Shown here in pieces: positions 1 to 9,940 of a stretch of DNA of 21,997 bases. The stretch is from positions 1 to 21,997 of the forward strand of contig DATIPA010000013.1 in the NCBI GenBank assembly GCA_035472475.1, given 5' to 3'. A program made the position numbers and the translations under genes. The DNA is from JAFAXD01 sp035472475. GTDB lineage: Bacteria; Pseudomonadota; Alphaproteobacteria; Rhizobiales; Xanthobacteraceae. Under the pieces are notes generated by a model. That model saw nothing but the letters and a program-made list of their open reading frames with translations. It ran no database searches and was not told the DNA's origin. Position 1 is the stretch's first letter, and the number at the start of each line of letters is the position of its first letter.

Positions 1-3670
<3,670 letters not shown>

Positions 3671-3674
<4 letters not shown>

Positions 3675-4624
3675 GACAGGACCCTCGCAACCGGTTCGTG
3701 GTTCAGATCTTCGTGGGCAAGCGAGCGCGGGCGCACGTCAAGGAGATGACAGATTGCGTACACCAGGTCGGCGCGATTCATGGTGTAGAAGTGAAAGTCG
3801 CGGACACCGCGGGCGACCAAGTCGAGCACCTGTTCGGACGTTACTGTTGCGGCGATCAGCTTGCGGGTCGCTGGATCGTCGTCGAGACCCTCGAACCGCC
3901 GTGCGAGCCAACCCGGCACACTCGTTCCGCAGCGTTGGGCGAATTGCTTCACCTGGTTGATGTTCTGCACCGGCAGGATGCCGGGCACGACCGGCACGTC
4001 GATGCCACGCGCGCGAACACGATCGACGTAACGGAAGTAGAGATCGTTATCGAAAAAGAACTGGGTGATGGCACGCGTCGCCCCAGCGGCGACCTTGGCG
4101 GCCAACATGTCGAGGTCAGCCTCGACGGTCGGGCTGTCAGGATGCTTTTCCGGATAGGCCGAGACCGTGATCTCGGCATCGACTTCCCGCCGAATGCCCG
4201 CCACCAGATCGGCGGCGTTGCGGTATCCATCGGGATGCGGCTGGTACGGAATACCGAGTCCGCCGGGCGGATCGCCGCGCAATGCCACGATGTGGCGGAC
4301 GCCCGCCGCCCAGTAACGGCTCACCACCTCCGATACCTCCGCGCGGGTGGCTCCGACGCAAGTGAGATGCGCGGCCGGCACCAGATCGGTCTCGGCAATA
4401 ATGCGTTCGATCGTGGAATGCGTCCGCTCGCGGGTAGACCCGCCGGCGCCGTAGGTCACCGATACGAACGTCGGGCCAAGCGGTGCAAGCCGGCCGATGG
4501 CGTGCCACAAGTCCTTTTCCATCTCGGGCGTTCGGGGCGGGAAGAACTCAAACGACACACCGAGCCTGGGATTGACGCCAAGCTCAAACCTCCGGCGAGC
4601 CGCCAACGCGCTCAGGGTGGTCAT
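3671..4624 (-). CDS. metF: Methylenetetrahydrofolate reductase
   Basis: This flavoenzyme reduces 5,10-methylene-THF to 5-methyl-THF, the methyl donor used by the MetH encoded directly downstream. The protein is 317 aa, a normal length for bacterial MetF (E. coli 296). The N-terminal signature SFEFFPP carries Glu26, matching the E. coli catalytic Glu28. VSVTYGAGGST and ALRGDPP follow, with Asp118 matching E. coli Asp120 near the flavin. The single TIM-barrel domain has no SAM-binding regulatory extension, so control is expected at transcription. GGGAG lies six bases before the ATG. The stop overlaps the metH start by four bases. A 20-bp palindrome just upstream of the ribosome binding site is the likely operator. 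Confidence 0.97.
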
Positions 4625-4639
4625 GGGGCACTCCCGTAC

Positions 4640-4659
4640 ATATAACGATTTCTTTATAT
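4640..4659. promoter_or_regulatory. Palindromic operator upstream of metF-metH
   Basis: On the minus strand the site reads ATATAAAGAAATCGTTATAT, and eight of its ten arm positions are complementary. It lies 16-35 bases upstream of the metF ATG, ending four bases from the GGGAG ribosome binding site, where a bound repressor would block RNA polymerase. Its AT-richness contrasts sharply with the surrounding GC-rich DNA. ArsR-family regulators responding to S-adenosylhomocysteine (SahR-type) are known to control metF/metH/ahcY genes in proteobacteria. Assigning this site to such a regulator is inference, and no regulator gene is encoded in the window. Confidence 0.6.
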
Positions 4660-4694
4660 ATTTATTTGATTGGGCGCAAGCCCCGCACAGTCAA
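4653..4694 (-). promoter_or_regulatory. Possible metF promoter hexamers
   Basis: The minus strand has TTGACT (4689-4694) and TTGCGC (4674-4679) as candidate -35 elements and TATAAA (4653-4658) inside the palindrome as a candidate -10. None of the spacings is ideal: TTGCGC to TATAAA is 15 bases, and 17 bases after TTGACT the hexamer is only AATCAA. The location is right for a promoter repressed by the operator, but the exact hexamers are unsure. Confidence 0.3.
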
Positions 4695-4942
4695 AAAGCC
4701 GTGTGGGCAATGCCCACCGCTAAGGGTTTTGTGAGTATCTTACCCACCGATGGGCGGAAAATAAGGCGCGAATCGAGGGAGCACGAAAGCAGCACGCCGC
4801 CGACGATGTGAACTGCCGATCGCCTCAAGCAGTTGAGTTAAACCACGAAAGTAAAACCAGCGAACAGTCCGCGTCTGAACGCCGGGGCTGGCGCCTCGCG
4901 TTACCATCCCCATTTGGGGGTCCGGAGCTGCCCATTTTCACG

Positions 4943-5263
4943 TCACTCGCCGTCTGCCACGTCCTGGTAGATGTCGATTTCAATCCCGTCCCCAATCACC
5001 GAACGCCAAGCCTGCAGAAATCCCTGCAGCCGAGGGTCGCTGGCAACCCGCTGGCGATTGACCTCGATCTCCTCTGGTGCCTCGTAGTCGATGGTCTGGA
5101 TATAGCGCGAGGGATAGTCCACATTCTGAAGAAGCCGAGCGCGTTTGCCGCCAAACAGCTCATAAAACGGCTGGGCGGCCTGCATCATCGACAGCAGCTG
5201 CTGGGGCTCCATCGACAGCGCGGTGAACTTCATCTGCAGGGTGCGCGCGACCATCTTGGGCAT
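4943..5263 (-). CDS. Small conserved-looking protein of unknown function (106 aa)
   Basis: I do not recognise a named family. The ORF has a good ribosome binding site (GAGGAG, 5270-5275) seven bases before ATG 5263, and starts 36 bp after pheA ends on the same strand, so it is probably the last gene of a kdsB-pheA unit. The composition is ordinary for a soluble cytoplasmic protein, with no signal peptide, membrane segment or cysteines. It begins with a strand-like stretch (MKFTALSM) and a helix (PQQLLSMMQAAQPFYELFG), and ends with strand-like IEIDIYQDV. This alternation and length would suit a ferredoxin-like or dimeric alpha/beta-barrel fold, but that is a guess. Confidence 0.72.
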   Translation of the reverse strand: MPKMVARTLQMKFTALSMEPQQLLSMMQAAQPFYELFGGKRARLLQNVDYPSRYIQTIDYEAPEEIEVNRQRVASDPRLQGFLQAWRSVIGDGIEIDIYQDVADGE

Positions 5264-5299
5264 AACCCACTCCTCGAAAAGCGCGCCGCATTCCCACCG

Positions 5300-6181
5300 T
5301 CAGCGCGAACCATTGGCCGTCGCACGAAATCGGTGCGCCGGATAGACGCCGAGAATTGAGATCTTCTCCGAGAAGAAGTTCAGCTCGTCCAAGGCAAGCT
5401 TCAGGCCGCGATCTTCCGGGTGTCCCTCGACGTCGGCGTAAAACTGCGTCGCGAAGAAATTACCCTCGATCATGTAGCTCTCGAGCTTGGTCATGTTGAC
5501 CGCGTTGGTGGCAAAGCCCCCGAGCGCCTTGTAGAGCGCCGCCGGGATATTCCTGACCTGGAATACGAACGTGGTGATGACCAAACCCTGGCCGCGGGGC
5601 GCCCAACGGCGTTCGCGCGAGAGCACCAGAAAGCGCGTGGTCGAGTGCGACTCGTCCTCGATATCGGGCGCCAGGATGTCGAGGCCGTAGATTTCTGCCG
5701 CGAGTGTCGATGCGATCGCAGCGCGGGCTTTGTCGCCGCGTTCTGCCACCTCACGCGCCGCGCCCGCCGTGTCGGCCGCTACCATGGTCTTGACGCCGAG
5801 CTTGCGCAGGAAGTTGCGGCATTGTCCGAGCGCCATCACGTGGCTCTCGACCAATTTCAATCCCTCAAGCGTCGCGCCTTTCGGAGCCATCAGCTGGTTG
5901 CGGATCGGCAGAAACCACTCACCGACGATGTGCAGTCCGGCCGTCGGCATCAAGTGGTGAATATCCGCGACGCGCCCCGCCAGTGAGTTCTCAATCGGAA
6001 TCATGCCGAGTTCGGCGTCGCCGGCAGCGACGGCGTTCAACGCATCCTCGAATGTGCGGCACGGCAGCGGCTCGTAGTCCGGATAGGCCTCACGGATGGC
6101 GATATGCGAGTTCGCCCCCGGTTCGCCCTGAAACGCCATTGTTTTGTTTGCGGTATTCATTGTTTTGTTTGCGGTACTCAT
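5300..6181 (-). CDS. pheA: Prephenate dehydratase
   Basis: The enzyme converts prephenate to phenylpyruvate in phenylalanine synthesis. The 293-aa single-function protein has the PDT domain (GEPGANSH at 19-26, IPIENSLAG 61-69, and the catalytic TRF motif at 182-184). A C-terminal ACT domain spans about 200-282, where the usual ESRP phenylalanine-binding motif is replaced by ESYM (234-237). There is no chorismate mutase domain. The start is ambiguous: a 21-bp tandem duplication gives ATGs at 6181, 6160 and 6139, encoding 293, 286 or 279 aa. None has a recognisable Shine-Dalgarno sequence. The gene starts 33 bp after the kdsB stop on the same strand. Confidence 0.95.
   Translation of the reverse strand: MSTANKTMNTANKTMAFQGEPGANSHIAIREAYPDYEPLPCRTFEDALNAVAAGDAELGMIPIENSLAGRVADIHHLMPTAGLHIVGEWFLPIRNQLMAPKGATLEGLKLVESHVMALGQCRNFLRKLGVKTMVAADTAGAAREVAERGDKARAAIASTLAAEIYGLDILAPDIEDESHSTTRFLVLSRERRWAPRGQGLVITTFVFQVRNIPAALYKALGGFATNAVNMTKLESYMIEGNFFATQFYADVEGHPEDRGLKLALDELNFFSEKISILGVYPAHRFRATANGSR
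6140..6181 (-). repeat. 21-bp tandem duplication over the pheA start codon
   Basis: Positions 6140-6160 and 6161-6181 are direct copies differing at one base. Each encodes ATG plus six codons (MSTANKT and MNTANKT) in frame with pheA, producing repeated start codons just before the conserved MAFQGEPGANSH. Confidence 0.95.
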
Positions 6182-6214
6182 TGTGTTGGGGTTACGCGGA
6201 CCGCCGTGGCGAAG

Positions 6215-6973
6215 TCAATGTTTTGACAGGAATGCGCGGGCAGTTTCGAGGTCCTCAGGGGTATCAACGCCGAGGGGCACGGAGCGTACGATCGCCACGT
6301 CGATGCGCGTTCCGGCCTCAATCAGGCGCAGCTGCTCGAGCTTCTCACGACGCTCCAGTTCGGACGGCGGTAGCGCGACAAAAGTCTCCAGCGCCTTTCG
6401 CCGATAGGCGTAAAGACCGATGTGATGATAGAGCGGGCCCTGGCCATGCGGAGCGGTTGCGCGGGTGAAATAAAGCGCACGCATGCGATCCGGCGCCAAC
6501 TTGGTGCCGATCACCTTGACGACGTTGGGGTCGGTGCGCTCCTCGGGCTTGGAAATCTCGGCTGCGAGCGTAGCGACATCCACGGCCGGATCGGCCAAGA
6601 GGGCGAGCGCGGCGCGCAGGTCGGCCGGATCAAGGGTTGGCAAATCCCCCTGCAGGTTCACAATGGTGCTGATGTGCCCGCGCGGGTCGAGGATCGTCAG
6701 CGCCTCAAAGATCCGATCGGACCCAGACGCATGGTCAGCCCTGGTCATGACGGTTCGTCCGCCGGCGTTCTCGACCACTTCGGCAATTGCCGGTGTGTCA
6801 GTGGCAATCACCACGTCCCCGATGCCCGCGGCTTGCGCGCGCCGGAGCACGTGCACGATCATCGGTTGACCCGCGATGTCGGCCAGCGGCTTTCCAGGCA
6901 GCCGCGTGGCCGCCATGCGAGCCGGAATGATGATCAAAATCTCGCCTGCCACGGGGACAAACCAATGAGGCAA
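6215..6973 (-). CDS. kdsB: 3-deoxy-manno-octulosonate cytidylyltransferase (CMP-KDO synthetase)
   Basis: The enzyme activates KDO with CTP to give CMP-KDO for LPS inner core assembly, so it is cytoplasmic and indicates a Gram-negative envelope. At 252 aa it is the usual length (E. coli 248). It has the nucleotide-binding IIIPARMAATRLPGKPL near the N-terminus, RADHASGSDRI, the metal-binding NLQGDLP and HIGLYAYRR. The longest frame starts at TTG 6973; GTG 6952 (VAGEILIIIPARM) is an alternative giving 245 aa. Neither has a clear ribosome binding site. A promoter-like TATAAG at 6993-6998 limits how far upstream the start can lie. It is probably co-transcribed with pheA. Confidence 0.95.
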   Translation of the reverse strand: MPHWFVPVAGEILIIIPARMAATRLPGKPLADIAGQPMIVHVLRRAQAAGIGDVVIATDTPAIAEVVENAGGRTVMTRADHASGSDRIFEALTILDPRGHISTIVNLQGDLPTLDPADLRAALALLADPAVDVATLAAEISKPEERTDPNVVKVIGTKLAPDRMRALYFTRATAPHGQGPLYHHIGLYAYRRKALETFVALPPSELERREKLEQLRLIEAGTRIDVAIVRSVPLGVDTPEDLETARAFLSKH

Positions 6974-6992
6974 ATCGCGCCACTTTGGCTCG

Positions 6993-7020
6993 CTTATACG
7001 GGTTGCAAGGCCCCCGGCAA
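6993..7020 (-). promoter_or_regulatory. Probable kdsB promoter
   Basis: On the minus strand TTGCCG (7015-7020) and TATAAG (6993-6998) are 16 bases apart, a good sigma-70-type match at the -10. Transcription would begin near 6986, leaving a leader of about 13 bases to TTG 6973 or 34 bases to GTG 6952. Confidence 0.45.
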
Positions 7021-7031
7021 ACCGGCTATCT
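7003..7031 (+). promoter_or_regulatory. Probable cytochrome c gene promoter
   Basis: TTGCAA (7003-7008) and CTATCT (7026-7031) are separated by 17 bases. CTATCT is one base from the rhizobial -10 consensus CTATAT. Transcription would start near 7038, about 54 bases before the ATG. The element overlaps the opposite-facing kdsB promoter. Confidence 0.4.
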
Positions 7032-7091
7032 GAGCCGCGTCAGGGGGGCCAGTCCGGCCCGGCCAGCTGAAATTCCCGGAGCCGTTGCGCA

Positions 7092-7757
7092 ATGGATTCT
7101 TTCGAAATCAACAAGATCCTTGGCGCCGTCCTGTTCACGTGCTTGTGTCTTTTGGGTCTCAACATTGCGGCCGGCGCGATTTTCAGCCCACCCGAACCAA
7201 GCAAGCCCGGGTACGAGATCGCGATTCCGGAGAAGCCGGAAGGGGGCGGCGCGGCGCCCGCAGCCCCGCAGGAACCGCTTGGACAGTTGCTTGCCAGCGC
7301 GGACCCGAAGCGAGGCGAGGCGGCCACTAAGGTTTGTCAGACCTGCCACACGTTCGAGAAAGGCGGCCCAAACAAAGTCGGCCCCAACCTGTGGGGCATT
7401 GTCGGCCGGCCAAAGGTTGAGCCGGGCTTCAACTATTCAGCGGCGATGAAGGCCAAGGGCGGCGACTGGACGATCCCGGAATTGAACGACTTTCTGGCAA
7501 GCCCGCGCGGATACATTCCGGGAACCGCGATGTCGTTTGCCGGCCTGCAGCGCCCGCAACAGCGCGCCGATGTGATCGCCTACCTCAACACGCTGTCCGA
7601 CAATCCCAAGCCATTGCCGACCGAGACCGCGAGCAAACCTCCCGAAGGTGCCAAGCCAACAGCCGAAGCCGGCAAGCCCGAAGCTGGCAAGCCGGCGACG
7701 GGACAACCAGCTCAGTCGGAACAGCCGGCTAGTACGGCGGCACCACCGAAGCAGTGA
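7092..7757 (+). CDS. cycM: Membrane-anchored c-type cytochrome (CycM/c552-like)
   Basis: A single-haem class I cytochrome c held in the inner membrane facing the periplasm. In Bradyrhizobium CycM carries electrons between the bc1 complex and aa3 oxidase, and that role is inferred here. Residues about 9-31 form one hydrophobic segment without an obvious cleavage site, so it is an uncleaved anchor. A Pro/Ala/Gly-rich linker (about 46-62) leads to the haem domain: CQTCH (Cys82, Cys85, His86), GPNLWGIVGR, and PGTAMSF with Met147 as the likely axial ligand. After the final helix (about residue 168) is a roughly 50-residue Pro/Ala/Lys/Glu-rich tail containing AEAGKPEAGKPATG, probably disordered. 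GGAG lies about 12 bases before the ATG. It is divergent from kdsB, an arrangement I associate with Bradyrhizobium relatives. Confidence 0.9.
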   Translation: MDSFEINKILGAVLFTCLCLLGLNIAAGAIFSPPEPSKPGYEIAIPEKPEGGGAAPAAPQEPLGQLLASADPKRGEAATKVCQTCHTFEKGGPNKVGPNLWGIVGRPKVEPGFNYSAAMKAKGGDWTIPELNDFLASPRGYIPGTAMSFAGLQRPQQRADVIAYLNTLSDNPKPLPTETASKPPEGAKPTAEAGKPEAGKPATGQPAQSEQPASTAAPPKQ

Positions 7758-7886
7758 GGAAGGTCGAGACCGACCGCGCGGGGAGCCTTGGTCGCCGCGG
7801 TGGTATGTTAACGCTGCAATTAGCCCGAAGATGACCGCCGCTAACATAGATGCCCGACGTTGGCGCTCCGGCATAAATCGGGGCCA

Positions 7887-7916
7887 GTCTCAGCATTACC
7901 GGCAGGTTACTGAGAC
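7887..7916. promoter_or_regulatory. Inverted repeat upstream of the peptide importer operon
   Basis: GTCTCAG (7887-7893) and CTGAGAC (7910-7916) are perfect 7-bp inverted arms with 16 bases between them, about 85 bp before the first binding-protein gene. It could be an operator with half-sites about two helical turns apart or an RNA hairpin. I could not identify confident promoter hexamers beside it. Confidence 0.4.
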
Positions 7917-8000
7917 GTGAGTTAAGTTTAATGCGATGCGCCGCCCCTATGGCACTATCTTGAGGCATCGCACCTGGTGACGGACATCCTGGGAGGCCTC

Positions 8001-9887
8001 GTGTCGATCCGCTTCACTCGCCGTGCCCTTGTAGGGGGCGCGCTCGCCCTGCCCCTCACGACGCTGGCGCCACGGCGCTTTGCGCAGGTGTCGGCGCAGA
8101 CCGCAGAACCGGTCTGGCGGCACGGCGTGTCGCTATTCGACCGCGTAAAATATCCACCCGGGTTCGCGCACTTCGACTACGTCAATCCGCAGGCCCCTAA
8201 AGGCGGCAGCGTGCGCCAGATTGCGCTCGGCACTTTTGACAATTTCAACATGGTTGTCGCCGGCGTGAAGGGTTCGCTCTCCGCCGGCATCGACCTCATC
8301 CACGATACCTTGATGGTGTCCGCCCTCGACGAAGTCTCGACCGAGTACGGGTTGCTGGCGGAAACCGTCACCTACCCCGATGATTTCTCCTCGGCGACGT
8401 ATCGCCTGCGTCCCAATGCGCGCTGGCATGACGGCGTGCCCGTCACGGCTGATGATGTCATCTTCTCTTTCGAGGCGTTCAAGAACAACGACCCGCGCTA
8501 CGCCGCTTACTATCGGCATGTCGTCAAGTGGGAAAAAATCGGCGACCGCGATGTGAAGTTCACATTTGACCAGCCGGGCAACCGCGAGCTGCCGCAGATC
8601 GTTGGGCAGATCAACGTGCTCGCCAAACATTGGTGGGAAGGCACCGACAAGTCCGGCAACAGGCGCGACATCACCACAACAACGCTCGAGCCGCCACTCG
8701 GCAATGGCGCCTATCGGATCAAGGAATTCGTGCCGGCCCGCACCATCGTGTACGAGCGCGTCAGGGATTATTGGGGAAAAGACCTCAACGTGAACGTCGG
8801 TCGCGATAATTTTGACGAGCTGCGTTTCGAATATTTCCGCGATGCGACCGTCGCGATCGAGGCGTTCAAGGCGGACCGGGTCGACTGGCGCACTGAAAAC
8901 AGCGCTAAGGAATGGGCGACCACGTACGATTTTCCAGCCGTCAAGGACGGGCGGGTGATCAAGGAAGAGTTCCCGATTCGTAGCATCGGCGTCATGCAGG
9001 CATTCGTATTCAATCTGCGCCGCGACAAATTCAAGGACCCGCGGGTGCGCCGCGCCCTCAACTTCGCGTTCGACTTCGAGGAGATGAACAAGCAAATCTT
9101 CTTCGGGCAGTACAAGCGCATCGGCAGCTTTTTCGAGGGCACGGAGCTCGCCTCAACCGATCTGCCGCAAGGTCGCGAGCTGGAAATCCTCGAGACCGTG
9201 CGCGACAAGGTTCCGGCGGACTTATTCACGCGGCCTTATCACAATCCGACAGCCGGCAATCCGGACGCGGTGCGCGGCAACTTGCGCGAGGCGCTACGGC
9301 TAATGCGCGAGGCCGGATACGAGGTGCGCAACCAGACGCTGGTCAATGCCAAGACCGGCGAGCCGCTGACCCTGGAATTTCTGGTCGAGTCGCCGCAATT
9401 CGAGCGCGTCGCGCTGTTCTTCAAGCCCTCGCTTGAGCGCATCGGAATCGATGCCTCGGTCCGAACAGTCGACGAAGCGCAATACGAGAATCGATTGCGA
9501 CAGTTCGACTTCGACATCATCACCTATTCCTGGGGCGAATCGCTCTCTCCCGGCAACGAACAGCGCGGCTTCTGGAGCTCGCAGGCCGCCGACCAGCCGG
9601 GGTCGCGCAACATCGCGGGGATCAAGAATCCGGCCGTGGACCAACTGATCGATCGCGTGATCTTCGCGAAGACGCGCGACGAATTGGTGGCCGCCACCAA
9701 AGCGCTCGATCGGGTGCTGCTGTGGAACCATTACGTCCTGCCGCAATGGACCTACGGTAAACAGCGCACCGTTCGCTGGGACCGCTTCGGGCGTCCCGAC
9801 AAGATGCCGGAATATGGGGCGGCCGCGTTTCCGACGATCTGGTGGTGGGATGCGGAGAGGGCGGCGAAACTCGCACGCCGGTCATGA
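8001..9887 (+). CDS. yejA: Peptide ABC transporter substrate-binding protein, YejA-type (first of two)
   Basis: A periplasmic SBP_bac_5 (cluster C) binding protein that delivers peptides to the YejB/YejE permeases encoded downstream. The start is taken as GTG 8001 because GGGAGG lies just before it; a GTG at 7977 in the same frame has no such site. From 8001 the protein is 628 aa. It opens with a twin-arginine-like signal (TRRALV, residues 6-11, hydrophobic stretch, cleavage near VSA at 30-32), suggesting Tat export. Family hallmarks include FDYVNPQAPKGG, ARWHDGVPVTADDVIFSFEA, LGNGAYRIKEF and FKDPRVRRALNFAFDFE. Its stop overlaps a possible ATG of the second binding protein (ATGA at 9884-9887), and the two are clear paralogues (YFDYVDPGAPKGG in the second). 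Confidence 0.92.
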   Translation: MSIRFTRRALVGGALALPLTTLAPRRFAQVSAQTAEPVWRHGVSLFDRVKYPPGFAHFDYVNPQAPKGGSVRQIALGTFDNFNMVVAGVKGSLSAGIDLIHDTLMVSALDEVSTEYGLLAETVTYPDDFSSATYRLRPNARWHDGVPVTADDVIFSFEAFKNNDPRYAAYYRHVVKWEKIGDRDVKFTFDQPGNRELPQIVGQINVLAKHWWEGTDKSGNRRDITTTTLEPPLGNGAYRIKEFVPARTIVYERVRDYWGKDLNVNVGRDNFDELRFEYFRDATVAIEAFKADRVDWRTENSAKEWATTYDFPAVKDGRVIKEEFPIRSIGVMQAFVFNLRRDKFKDPRVRRALNFAFDFEEMNKQIFFGQYKRIGSFFEGTELASTDLPQGRELEILETVRDKVPADLFTRPYHNPTAGNPDAVRGNLREALRLMREAGYEVRNQTLVNAKTGEPLTLEFLVESPQFERVALFFKPSLERIGIDASVRTVDEAQYENRLRQFDFDIITYSWGESLSPGNEQRGFWSSQAADQPGSRNIAGIKNPAVDQLIDRVIFAKTRDELVAATKALDRVLLWNHYVLPQWTYGKQRTVRWDRFGRPDKMPEYGAAAFPTIWWWDAERAAKLARRS

Positions 9888-9940
9888 GCGCGGCGCGATC
9901 CTCTTCGTCATTTCTCTTGCGCGCGGCCGGAGGAGGCGCC

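Larger units (their letters stand above)
4625..4942. other. 318-bp intergenic region upstream of metF
   Basis: No credible gene is seen here. Next to metF it holds the palindromic operator. Further upstream are GTGGGCA/TGCCCAC (4703-4717, one-base spacer) and CCCA/TGGG (4743-4754). Two direct copies of CCCACCG start exactly 30 bp apart (4713 and 4743). A short CCCC-ATTT-GGGG hairpin at 4908-4919 lies just past the stop of the small minus-strand ORF but has no T tract on either strand, so it is only a weak terminator candidate. I see no SAM-II, SAH or cobalamin riboswitch consensus. Confidence 0.6.

Noticed and set aside
4908..4919. CCCC-ATTT-GGGG hairpin as a terminator of the small minus-strand gene
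   Set aside because: The stem is very short and has no T-rich tail on either strand. It is mentioned in the intergenic entry but not called as a terminator.
4625..4942. Methionine-related riboswitch (SAM-II, SAH or cobalamin) before metF
   Set aside because: I could not find the conserved core segments of these classes. The palindrome sits too close to the start codon and looks like a protein-binding site.
7773..7801. ACCGCG/CGCGGT inverted repeat after the cytochrome c gene as a terminator
   Set aside because: The stem is only 6 bp with a 17-base loop and no T tract, too weak to call.
8133..9095. 320-aa minus-strand frame
   Set aside because: Antisense to the first YejA-type gene. The composition mirrors the sense codons and there is no ribosome binding site or motif.
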